From the NCBI GenBank assembly GCA_964019165.1, contig OZ025271.1, positions 13,991,759 through 14,055,758 on the forward strand: a stretch of DNA of 64,000 nucleotides. The letters are read 5' to 3'. The DNA is from Mastigias papua. Taxonomy: Eukaryota; Cnidaria; Scyphozoa; Rhizostomeae; Mastigiidae. Positions 34,077 through 45,239 of the stretch are shown here, in pieces. Under the pieces are notes generated by a model. That model worked only from the letters and a program-made list of their open reading frames with translations, ran no database searches and was not told the origin of the DNA. The position numbers were made by a program, and so were the translations under genes. The number at the start of each line of letters is the position of its first letter. Within the stretch, counting starts at the first letter, position 1.

Positions 34077-35699
34077 GGCTGCTACTTGTATTTTTATGAG
34101 GAGGCCATTCAATTCAATCTATGTCATATTGAAGAAAGGCTTGGAGGACATGAATAAGTTCATCAAATAATCTGATAATATCTCCAGATAATATGTTGAT
34201 ATCTTGGCCAAGCAGTCATGATGCATGTCCATATCAATATGCAATAATCAGAATGCTGTGTGCTTACTTTGTAACTAGCTTAGCATTTTGTGTTTTGACC
34301 AAATTTTCTATGAAACATCTCAGGTGATATTTTATTGAAATTGGAATCAGGTATGTTGAATTCTAACCCTTGTGTGTATAGCACATTGTAGTACTGATTG
34401 GATTTTGCAATGTGTTTGGGACACATTGTGTTGTATGGGTGTTTCACTCAGCCTTAGACTTGAAACATTTGCCAGAATGCATGGGGATTAATTTCCAAGG
34501 TAAAGATAATAGCATATTTAATAGCAGTATCCAAATCTATATTTGTCATCTCCACAATTTCTTGGAATAACTGGATCAAAATCAGCAAAGAGGAACAGTA
34601 TTATAGTGAACTTCCAAATAAAATTTTTCTAAACAATATGAATACAATCTTTTATCACTGGTTTCTACAACATATTTTTAATAAATAACATAAGTGATCT
34701 GGATTACTCCAACTCTCCCACATTCCATAATCTCCAATGGCCAATGTTTACAAGTGTATGTGTGCCTCTCTACTTCTCCATGTCATTAGTTCTTCTCTCT
34801 ATATTTGGTCAAATCCTTATTTACACTGTTTTCTTCACATTCTATTCCCTCACTTGACAATCAGTTAGTACTTGCAAGCTGTGTAGAACTGAAAAGCAAA
34901 AAATATACAGTAGGTGGATGCAAGTCTTTCCCACCGACTTAACCACTTAAAAATTTCCATGTATTTTGTCTATTGTGTGCCATGATCTGCATTATATTTG
35001 ACCTGGTAACCTGCTTTTATAGTAGCCCCCCTTGTTCTAGGTTATTTGTTGAAGCATAAAATTTGCTTAGTTATGAAATAACTGTAGCTATTTTCTTTTG
35101 AATTACTTAATTTGCCCTTTGTGCAAGGCATTGGGTGAGAGTCCAGACATATTTCTAACTTTCCACTTGCTGTCAAATCTTCATCTTAACCCTTCCTCTT
35201 TTAAGACAATCAAAAGTAGCCAAAGTTCTTAAAATCTGCATTGTGTATATCTCAAAAACTTGAAATGTAGAATGAATATGCATTTCATTGTCAATGTCAC
35301 TTTAACTGAAAACTTGGTTAAAGCTGTATTGTTAATGCAAATTACTAAACCTTCCTCCAGTACAAAAGAAGAGCAAAATCTTTCTCCATCTCAGATCTAT
35401 AGAGCTGTGAATTTTTCTGGACTCTGCATTTGGAAGAGGGGAGTAGATCATAATATGGGTGTCCAAAATGCAAGTTTGTCTTAACTTTTGTTTCATGATC
35501 TTATTGAGATATTTGCTCATTTTATGTACTCTTAGATCCACCAGCTTTGGACTTCTAAATTCCCACTTTTTATCCCTCTTGTTAGAGTTTTTCCCCCTAC
35601 TGAGATGTACATATCAATAACAATCATTGATTTTATATTTTGTTTCAAATCCAAGACATAATGTAATCTATTACTCACTTGCTCACAAATATACATTTT
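34077..35699. other. No gene identified
   Basis: AT-rich sequence without supported exons, RNA genes or repeats. Confidence 0.3.
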
Positions 35700-36440
35700 T
35701 GTTCCTTACCCACCTTGGCTATCTGATGACTTGATATTCAATCAGGTTTATGTATATTTGGTCACAAATATATTATTGTATGAGCATCAGTCTGATCTTC
35801 AACTATTGCAGCTTATTACTACAGCCCATATGCTTAACACCAATGATTTATACTGGAATAAAAAAACAAGAAATTACACTAGTCTGATTTTAATTGACTT
35901 GAAGAAGGATTTCAACATAATTGATCTGGAAGCCCAACTCAAAAATGGAAATGTATGAAGTACCTTATCTTGTGCATGACTGGCTCATAACATACTTGGA
36001 TAACATTAAGCAATTTTGCATGGTAAATGGCACTCCGTCTTATGTTAAAGAAACAATTTATGGAGTTCCTGTAAGCTACTGCCTTCATCCATATCCACTC
36101 TTTATGTACATCAATGATTTGCCTCTTTCTTTGCAGAAATCTACTCTCAGCATATATGCAAGCCTTTCAATGAATAAATTGTGTGTGCGCTGCCAATCTC
36201 ACATGTGGGATTGTTTGCGCATGCTAAAAATGCAATTTTTACAGCTTCCTTAGTACTTGGATGCATACTTTTCATAAAACTGGAGCGAGCGACAAATAGA
36301 GTGCATGAATTGAGCTGGGCACGTGCCTGTGCGTTCGTGTGCCATCATGCGTGTCTCATTGAAAGGCCTGTATATGCCAATGATACAGCCCTTTCCCTCT
36401 CTTCAGAACACTGTAATGAACTACACTTCCCCTAGACTTA
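35700..36440 (+). pseudogene. LINE (jockey/CR1-like) reverse transcriptase remnant with nested MITE
   Basis: Motifs in order: LILIDLKKDFNIID (RT motif A, normally DLSKAFDTID), a frameshift at about 35945, then HDWLITYLDNIKQFCMVNGT, TIYGVPVSYCLHPYPLFMYI and NDLPLSLQKSTLSIYA (motif B region GVPQGS...LGPLLF.. YINDLP). The motif C segment YANDTALSLSS appears only after a 212-bp insertion. Frameshifts and the loss of GVPQGS show inactivity. The clade assignment is from motif style only. Confidence 0.8.
36159..36370. mobile_element. 212-bp MITE inserted in the LINE RT
   Basis: The ends are inverted: CAAGCCTTTCAATGA at the left and, inward from the right, CAGGCCTTTCAATGA (one difference). TATATG is present on both sides (36153-36158 and 36371-36376). 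Removing the insert and one duplicate joins the RT frame as SIYA-NDTALSLSS across the catalytic motif. CAGG ends suggest a hAT-like element, but the 6-bp duplication is not standard for hAT, so the superfamily is open. Confidence 0.8.
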
Positions 36441-37576
36441 AATCTATTGAAGTTGCAAGACTGACTTCATGTATATAAACTTTCCTTGAATGTTGCGAGG
36501 GTACAGCCACTTCTTGTAGTCTCTGCTCCAAACATCTGTAAGAATGGCAGCCACCATGAAAACCAGAAGATAGTTAGCTCAACTAGGACAAACATCATAG
36601 TTACAAGCCTTTTGGAATATGTTGAAGTAAGATTTTACATGTCTAATGATCACATGACAACGAAAGGCTTCCATTATAAGTTACCAGTTTTTGTTACCTC
36701 CAATGAGAGCACTTTTGGGAGGGATACAAAACAGAGCTCCCAACCTGTTCAAGGAGCTCAATTTTTAGGGCACCTTTGTTTTGTTCAGGGTGAGGCCTGA
36801 TAAATATATAAGTTCGTGAATTTCTCTATAAATATGTGTTTGATATTTTCATTTTTGATATTAATCCCCATTCTTGATATTTTCATATTTGATATTGATT
36901 TCCTCTATTAAGTGATATTTCCATGTTTCATATTTTCTTTCAATGCCCATTCTTTATCCACCTGAATTGTCTTGTTTTTTCTTAGTAACCATTGAGAAAC
37001 TTGCTCTCACTGCAGGCATTTGAATGTATCCCTCACTATTGGCACAGTGTGTAGCAAATAAAGAATTAATTTGAGTTTCATAATGCAGGATGGTGGGTGT
37101 TTGGTCCCTTAAAATCAGAAAATCATAATCATGGCTTGTCAACTTTTAGTGACTTTGTAGACAGAAGACAGCTACAATGATAGTGCAGATTTTTAATTCA
37201 CATGCCCAGCCTATTTTAGAGAATTACTCTTGAAATATTCTGATACTATAGAAAAGTTATTATACTCATCAGAAACTGATCTTACAATACCACTCCTAAA
37301 ACAACCAGTGACCAAATGGGTTTTCTAATCACAGTGCAAAACTGTGGAACAAACTAAGAAACATAGATAAACAGCCACCCACCTTGAAAACATGTAAAGA
37401 CCATCTGTTGATATTGACATCTGTTATTTCATTTATGCATTCATTCACATATAAATGTCGTTTTTCTTAGTTTTAGGTTTTCTTACATTTGTATTTTGTT
37501 CAACAAGGTTGCCCAGAGTTAAAAATCACTTGCATAAAAGCTAATAGTTATGAAAATACAACATAAGAACTAGTTC
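36441..37576 (+). mobile_element. LINE C-terminal remnant, copy 1 (37240-37440) and unassigned sequence
   Basis: 37260-37410 contains CACAGTGCAAAACTGTGGAA and surrounding sequence that translates in pieces to the 'LWNxLP...P.LKTFK' signature found after the RT in jockey/CR1-type LINEs. The same block occurs again at 38610-38765, so two copies of this LINE end are present. The open frame at 36486-36800 has no recognised motif. Confidence 0.55.
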
Positions 37577-38105
37577 ACCAACTAGATAGATAGATAGATA
37601 AACTTTATTTTACAGAGGATAAACCAGGTTAGCCTAGCAGCTAATCTTCCCCAGGGTCTTCTCTACTAACTACACAATAAAAATGTAATATAATTGTTAA
37701 AAAGTATCCCTTATGTTTCTAAAACAAGAAAAACCTAGTGACAAATTTTATTTACAGTAGGGTTCAAGTACTTGAATCTGAAATGTAGAGGTAATGCTGA
37801 TCCACTTTTCTCTTGAAAATTCCCAGTGTTGTTGTCTTTCTAATGTTAAGTGGAAGTTCATTCCATACTTTAATTTACTTCCTGTTCAGCCTTTTTCAGT
37901 TTTGATCTGGGCACATACAAATTATTGTGTGATGAACTTCTTATCAATAGCTGTATAATCTGAACAAATCAGTCATATATTTTGGAGCTAGTCTATTTAG
38001 AGCTTTTTAGACTACTTTGGCTGTTTCTAAGTTAATTCTTTGTTTAACAGGCAGCCACTTAAGCTTTTTAAACAGTGGTCCTGAATGCTCACGGCTAGGA
38101 AAATG
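37577..38105 (-). mobile_element. Opposite-strand LINE 3' end (L2/CR1-like) with (ATCT)n tail
   Basis: Read on the minus strand: PLFKKLKWLPVKQRINLETA, then ALNRLAPKYMTDLF, then after stops VWNELPLNIRKTTTLGIFKR, the typical post-RT C-terminal order. It ends in AAATAAAGTTTATCTATCTATC, a LINE-style short-repeat 3' tail at 37579-37605. It is 5'-truncated and carries several stops. It sits between the two plus-strand LINE pieces, so it is probably nested in them. Confidence 0.75.
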
Positions 38106-38109
38106 TAAA

Positions 38110-38830
38110 AACTAATCAGATTCTATTTGATCCATGGGATTGCCAAGAACATATGTGAAGCCATCAGACAGGTTTACTATCTGAGAATCTTGAGGCACAT
38201 CTATGAGTGTTGGAAACTATGTGAACATACTGATATTTTGAAGAACATGGCAAATTGAGCCCTTGCTCCTGTTAAGTATTCCAAGAAATATCTACCACCT
38301 GATATACTCAATGAAATATACATAGGAATTGCTCAGCCCCCTTGTAGTTACAGTTTTCCATATGGGGCTGCCTTTAGTGAATCAAAAATTGATATGGTGC
38401 AAAAATCCAAAAAAATACTGCTAGAATCGTAACCAACAACCAATACTATGATTGCACTACTCCAGTAATCTAGAATCTTTGCTATTCAATGAGCAGTGAT
38501 CTTGTAAGAAACTAAACAGCAACATTTACATACAATTATTTAAATTCAATAGCCCAGACATACATGAGAGAATCACATAGTTTTAAATTGTTTTTAATAT
38601 ATGAGAAGAGTTAATATGCTTATCATCAGAAACTGATCTTACAATTCCACTCCTAAGAAAAACCATTAGCCAGAGGGGTTTTTGTAATCACAGTTTAAAA
38701 CTGTGGAACAGTCTAGAAACACAAACAAAACTACCACCTACCCTCAAAAATCCTGCAAAGACCTGCTTTTTACAGATACAGATTTTATTTCAGTTTTACA
38801 TTCTGTCTTTTTTCTATTATTCTTGCACAA
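38110..38830 (+). mobile_element. LINE C-terminal remnant, copy 2
   Basis: Pieces include YLPPDILNEIYIGIAQPPCS and YSFPYGAAF (usual form 'Y.GL..P.L.YCS.VWG') and ARIVTNNQYYDCTTPVI-like sequence across a frameshift, followed by the same 'LWNSL' block as 37260-37410. Inactive. Confidence 0.65.
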
Positions 38831-41455
38831 TATATTTTGAATTAGACATGTAGGTACCTTTTGTTCTAGCCCTAAATTTGTTTCATATTCATATATATTT
38901 TTATTTTTTATTTATATTTTTGAAATAAACTAGAATCAACAATAATTTGTTACAAGCTATGTTGCTTGATGATACACTATAGAAGCTCTTCAACTATCAG
39001 TTTTGTAGACTGTGCTTGAAGTTTTTAGCCCCATGCCCCCATTGATTAATCTATATCAGTAAAAGTCAATCAGAGATCATGCTCTCTTTATTGTGCAAAG
39101 GAGATATTCTGTTGCTAGATGGTCCATCTTGAATGTACCTTTTACTTGTTACTTCCAACAAATGGCCTGTCATGTTGGCAAAATTTGATGAAGTTCAAAC
39201 TGCTCTATTTTCAGAGCAAGAAGAGATGTTGAGCTAAAATTTCCTAATCTTGTTTATCTCTTGGTTATCTATCTTACATTTAAAAATCAACTAGCACTAA
39301 GATGGTTGGTTACATGTCCACTGATTTTGTCCCTCTTGGATGTGAAATACCCCTTATCCACTGTTTCTTTGAAAAGCCATTGTATGCAGTATACATTGTC
39401 ACATTGACAACATGGAATCTGACACCCCCCTCTTCAATAAAATATTCTAGTGTCAGCACTGGGCCCATATTGTTATGTTAAGTTAAAGACTATATTGTTG
39501 ACAAATTTAGTTACCACAGTAACTTTGGATGCATGAAATCTAATATTTTCAAGGGAGGGGCCAACCCCTAAACTGTCAATGGATACATCTCTTGTATACA
39601 GCCAGGATCCCTCCATACTTCCAGCACAGGCCCCATGATTGATTGGCATCATTAATCAGTAATCAATCACAGATTTGTATGATCTGTGCTCTTTATTGTG
39701 ATCTAACATGCTATCTTTATTGTACATAGAACACATTCAAATTTTGGATGTATGCTCTATGATTTTATGATATTTTGATATGAAAAGTTAGTCCTCATTA
39801 TTTCTGGCATAGTTGAGTGAATTTTAGTTTAATTGACTTTCAGATTTATATCAATAGAAATGTTTTCAAATCAAAGAGCTTAAGTATTTGTTCATCTTAG
39901 TTCTATAACTTATGGAATAGTAGTGAACATGTATTGATAAGTTATTGAGAAATTCCTTTGACATCATTTTTCAAATGTCGTTTGTAGTTGTATTGAAATC
40001 ACATTTGTAAAAGTGTCAGCTGAATTAAATAATAATTAGAAGTACATTTTGTTTGTTACATGCAATGGTATATTGTAAAGTCTTATGAAGTCTGCGTATT
40101 ACCAATGATCAATTGAATTCTCAGATCTCTTTTTTCAAGTACTCTAGAGCTGTTATGAATATTTTTTCATCAACTCAATAGAGCCTTTAGTCATATAAAA
40201 AGTCATTTCTTCCTTGACCCTGACACAACTGTCAAAATTGAGAACATCAATGTTCATTGTCTAAGATTGAGAACATTAATTTCCATATCTGTCTTTTCTA
40301 TAATATTACTTTTTTTCAACCAGAAGTATATTTTGGTATTTGATGCTATAACGTTAAAACTTTAGATGATGTGTGGCAAACCTGCTCAAAGATCTGTCCA
40401 TAAAGTTTTCTCATTTTTATTTTTATGTATGCTGCAAAGACAGAGTACCCTTCTGCACAAAATGATTCAAAAATAATAATGACATATAAAAATGACATAT
40501 GAAATTTACAATCAAACTTGAAAGAGGAGTGAGAAAAATTATTTTAGTATTTTTCTGTGTTAAGCTCTAAAGATTATTATTAAAATCTTGATTCTTGTTA
40601 AATAATTGTCCCTTTTCACCTTCATTGAGAAATAGACACCAAATCACACGTCATGCCAACTTTATAGGATGATCCAACAACTGACTAACGCCTTCAACAA
40701 ATATTTCTGGCATGTGAATCCTCCACAAACCTTATTTTGCTACGCTCCTGTTTATCGCTTTATCTTTACTCGATTTCCTGCAATTTTAGTATGCACATTA
40801 CACAGTCCTAAAATCTTTGTTCCTCGATGACACCTGATAGTGTACATGGCTTTCCTGGATTTCACAGCATTTTAAAATATTAGACACCCAATCCCGCGTT
40901 TTCCTAAATTGTTTTGATCGTCTCTACATTTATGTGATTTTTAAAGTTGTAGTATACTCTTATAAACAGTTCTAAAATCTGATGGTGGATTTTGGCTTTC
41001 CTTTATGTCATGACATTTAACATTCTTACTGATCTCAATTCAAGAGGGAATTTACTTTGATTGGTCATATATTTATGATAAGATTAAATACAGTAATCGT
41101 TTTAAATTCTGACCGTTTTCCACTATTATCAATAGTGTTTTGAGACTTGATTTTGCTTCTCATCGGGTGTTTTGATAGGCCATCGCTCATTTGGATTCTA
41201 TTTTATCAATTGGATTTTGACCATGAGATCCAAATACATACTTCAATCTCCCATATACAACTTCATACAATAGTCTCTCTCTGCTACTTCGATAAAATAC
41301 TTCAGATTTTTGGACAAAACACAGTCTTTTCAAGCCAAAACATTAGCTTCTTCACACTTAAGATTTCTCTTACTTTCTTTGAAACAGCCACGGGGCTAAC
41401 GAAAAAGCGGCAATATGCCGCCAGAATTTGCAGAACAATAGTATCTATTGTTATT
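38831..41455. other. No gene identified
   Basis: Two loosely similar ~80-bp stretches occur at about 39030-39110 and 39630-39715 (CCATTGATTAATC.. / CCATGATTGATTGGC.., each followed by ATGCTCT.TTTATTGTG). No exon or RNA gene could be supported. Confidence 0.3.
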
Positions 41456-41925
41456 GACCAATTAGATTGCTCTATTTTAGCCCTTTTGGCGGCCGAGGCT
41501 AGAGCCGTCATCTACTGATTTTAGAGCAAAATTAGCAGCCCTTGGCCGCGAAATTGGCCGCAACTTGCCTTTTAGGGACTCTTTTGTTTTTTCAACCAAT
41601 CAGATTCCAGTATTCTGCTGTTGATTGTTTATTTACCCAATGAAATAGCTATATTTTACAATAGCCGATTATTCCAACAACCAATCAACATGTTGTATTT
41701 GAATATTCTGTTTGTTCTCTAACCAATGACATTTGATCAATTCGTTGAATTATTGGCCAATCACAGACCGTAATTTGGCTTAACATTGAAATATCTTCCA
41801 ATCAGGTAGTTCTATTTTCAAATTTTCTATTGTATTTTCCTTTGTTTTCTAGCCAATCAAGGAAGTTCAAATATCGTCGTTATCAGCCTCATTTCCGGCT
41901 TTCAGTCGAGCAGAAAGACGGGGGT
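41456..41925 (+). promoter_or_regulatory. Candidate promoter with CCAAT cluster and first-exon donor
   Basis: CCAAT occurs on the plus strand at about 41458, 41596, 41638, 41681, 41723, 41757, 41798 and 41853, several as the full ACCAATCA/GCCAATCA form. An Ets-like TTTCCGG at 41892-41898 follows, then GAAAGACGGGG|GTAAGAA, a good splice donor at 41924-41925. Clustered CCAAT boxes plus an Ets site just upstream of a GTAAG donor suggest a housekeeping-type promoter with a non-coding first exon. I could not identify the downstream gene; the motif count is seen, the function is inferred. Confidence 0.35.
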
Positions 41926-42005
41926 AAGAACTCGGCTTTATTGATATTTCTTGATTGATCTATAGTTCTTCTACTTACAAGTTAAGACTATGTTATACTC
42001 TACTT

Positions 42006-42078
42006 GGCCTAATCGATGTAAGAGTTGTAAAGATAAGTATGTAGAACTTATATTTACAACTCTTACATCTATTAGACC
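42006..42078. repeat. 73-nt hairpin with 33-nt arms
   Basis: The left arm GGCCTAATCGATGTAAGAGT continues to ..AGATAAGT. It pairs with 42046-42078 at 30 of 33 positions around a 7-nt loop (ATGTAGA). It has the size of a microRNA precursor, but part of it recurs at 1109-1126, which favours a MITE-derived hairpin. Confidence 0.7.
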
Positions 42079-42284
42079 ATTACTAATATTGCCCAAGAGA
42101 CTAAGTTAATGAAGTGAAGGGTGTCTTAGTTCATCACTGAGTTTAATCAAAGATCAACAAAACAGCCCTATTGATTTTCACAAAAATCCCTCTGATACTA
42201 GACACCCAAACACAACATTAAATTAGTCTCAAGGACAAGCTAAGTGTAAATAGTAGGAAAGGAAGACAATAGAGACTCCAGATG

Positions 42285-42521
42285 AACATAGCCAAAAACA
42301 AGGTTAGCGAATGTATATTAGGATATAGTTGAAATCTATATGGAGTGCTCTACGCAAGGGGTTGTTCAAAATTACCTTATGGAATCGCTGAGAGAAAGTA
42401 TAATGGTGAGCTCAAACATCCTACTTTCTCTCAAGACTTAATAGATTGAATAATGTAAAAGATAAGTTTATGGGGATTGCAATACTGATTGGGTTCGCTA
42501 ACACTTGTTAATGGCTATGTT
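42285..42521. mobile_element. Foldback element (~237-bp imperfect palindrome)
   Basis: AACATAGCCAAAAACAAGGT at the left and, inward from the right, AACATAGCCATTAACAAGTG form the outer arms. GAGAGAAAGTA (42390-42400) and TACTTTCTCTC (42422-42432) form the inner arms. There is no coding content. It is probably a MITE that can fold along most of its length. Confidence 0.65.
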
Positions 42522-42639
42522 TAAGCATCTTAAAATATTTATTTACACACAAGCAAATCATATAACTGCTAAACTGTTCATTAAACGCTAAAAAGTATTC
42601 GAATTTGAGTGAAAGGTAGCCCATCTTCTGTTCTTTAAT

Positions 42640-42700
42640 GTCGTCTTCTTCTTCCTCTTTTTCTTTGTATTCTTCTTCTTCTTCTTCTTCTTCTACAGTC
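42640..42700. repeat. (CTT)n polypyrimidine tract
   Basis: A CTTCTTCTTCC...TTCTTCTTCTT run ending in CTACAG at about 42700. It could serve as a splice acceptor but no exon is identified behind it. Confidence 0.7.
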
Positions 42701-44390
42701 CTTTAGCTTTCTATTCAGCATATATCGTGGATTGTTAACTGAAAAAAGAATGAAAAAGGCAGCAAAGCGATCTATGGGTTGGAATATAATCATTTTATTT
42801 CTTCAATATATAAGAGAGATGTAAGCTATTAAGTCCAGTTTATTCATTGTTATGTATTTTAGAGTGATATATTTTAATGGGGAATTATGTAATGCCGATC
42901 GAGAATATCTCTATAAGTTTGCAAAATTTCTGCAATCAGCCCACAAGTATGCTTTATGTTTGTTCAGTATTCAGCACAAAACAAAACGATAACTTCAATA
43001 AACATTTCTTTGAAAGCTGTAAGGGAAACGCTTTTACTCAGACATATTGTTACGGGAATGTTAAGGATACAGAACCAGTGAATCTCTTTACATGCAATAC
43101 ATTTTTGCACAGTCTGATTTCAGTCGTTTCTAATTTTGAGATATAGAAATATATACGTGTTTTTCACTCAATGTAACAAGTTGACTTGATTGAGATTAAG
43201 GTAAAAAAAGAGATGATGAATTAAAATGATGAAAATCTTCAGCTTACAGAACTTCTGAATTTGACTGAAAGCAATAATTGTTTAGCTTAATGTTATATGC
43301 TTCTGTTCTATTATTGAGAAGTGCAAAAATACTCGGCTTGTCCCGCACTAGTTATCAGTCTCATTGAAATGAAATTAAAATAAAAAGAGATATGATACCT
43401 CAGAAAAACTATGAAAGTAACATTACATGAGAGGAATCATGTTGTTAAAAAAATTAGAAGGCAAATGATGTTGAGTTAATGAGAGGAAACATTGAGGTGA
43501 AGAAATTGGAAGGTAAGTGAACAGTTCTTCTCTTCATCACATAGTTTTTCTGGCTCGAACTTAAAAATATTCCTTTTTGCTTTATTGTTTTGTAGTCCTT
43601 GATATCTAAAGTTGATATCTAAAGTTTTGATTCATGTAAAAGAAATGTAAGTAAATAAATTTGAAACAAATTAATTAATCTTTGTTATCTGGTTCATTTG
43701 TTGAAATGTTGAATTTTAAAGAGGAAATTGTTTCTGTGCTTCCAAGCACATTCATAAAATGCATTGATGATTAACATTAGATGAATTATTTTCTACCTCC
43801 AACCTTCAAAACCCTTAACTACATCATCCATCCACCATCATCCATAAACCACCAATCATCAAAACTAACCAGAGCCTAACCAACATTACTATTCTCAACA
43901 CACTGCTTAAATTCATCTAATATTAATCAACAAAAGTTTGTCAGATCATGTTTCATTTTTCTGCTAGGCCATTTCTGTAATAGTTATAGTTGTTCTCGTT
44001 CTTTCAGCTTTTATCATTACTCAAAGAGAACCAGATAACAAAGTTAACATGATTTCAGATGCGTAATCACTTCTCAATTGTCATGATTCAGTTTTATCCA
44101 CTGTTTTCTATCTCGATCCGGATTTTTAAATCTATGTTCAATTTGGTAGTATTTTCCCTGACATGGCAGAATCCATGCTATGTCTCTTATTCTTTGGCCA
44201 TAGTGATAAAATATAGTTGATCCAAAGTGTAACTTACGATTGAAGTCCTTGATATCTTTCATTGACTCCTTAAGTTCAAATAATAAGATATCATGTTATT
44301 GCATTATGTATTTAAACATTTAAATCTGATGAAAATGTTGCAATGAATTTCCAACAATCTCCTTGGGTATTGCATTGATAGAATTGATTT
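42701..44390. other. No gene identified
   Basis: The plus-strand frame at 42877-43146 (89 codons, with NISISLQNFCNQ) has no recognised motif and no supporting splice context. Confidence 0.3.
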
Positions 44391-44394
44391 CACA

Positions 44395-45235
44395 AAGTCC
44401 TTCAAGTTCATAACAACACTTGTTCAATATCCAGGCATCTTCTTTCCATTAATCATTGTGTCTTTATGGATGTTAATCAGTAACTATATATCATGTCCTG
44501 TTAAATATTGAAAAAAAGGAAAATTCAAAATAATTTGTCACTTAAGATAGTTATGATTCACCACTGTTTTTGAATGATTTTTTGCTCTTTCTATCGTTTT
44601 GCCATTATAGTTGCCCCATTCTTATAATTATATACATATAACTTAAGGACAGATACATATATTAACATGACTGCTACCTGTTGCATTTTGGTCACTTTGA
44701 GATGACTGACATGAATTATGAAAGAATTTCTTCTCCCTGCATCCTGTTTTGCGAATGTAGATGCTTCACAGCAAATAAATACTAATATGAAATTTAAATA
44801 AATGATGATTTCAAAAAAATGCTTCAACAGCATAACAACACTTGTTCAATATCTAGCCATCTTCTTTCCATTAATTATTGTGTCTTTATGGACGTTAGTC
44901 TGTAACTATATAACATGTCCTGTTAAATATAGCAAAAATTAAACTTCAAAATAATTTATCAATTAACATAATTATGATTTACCATTGTTTTTAAATGATT
45001 TTTTGCTCTTTCGATCGTTTTGCCATTATAGTTTCTCGATGCTTATAATTATACACATATAACTTAAAGACAGATATATATATTAACATATGATTCCTTC
45101 CTGCTGCATTTTTCTTACTTTGAGATGTTTGACATGAATGATGAAAGATTTTCTTCTCCCTCCATCATGTTTTGCGAATGTAGATGCTTCATAGTAAATT
45201 AATACTAATATGAAATTTAAATAAATATTACTCTT
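44395..45235. repeat. Tandem duplication, ~430-bp unit
   Basis: About 44398-44815 and 44828-45230 are direct copies with modest divergence: shared words are AACAACACTTGTTCAATATC, TTGCTCTTTC.ATCGTTTTGC, TATAACTTAA.GACAGATA, TTTTGCGAATGTAGATGCTT and TAATATGAAATTTAAATAAAT. No coding frame is conserved between the copies. Confidence 0.8.
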
Positions 45236-45239
45236 TGGT

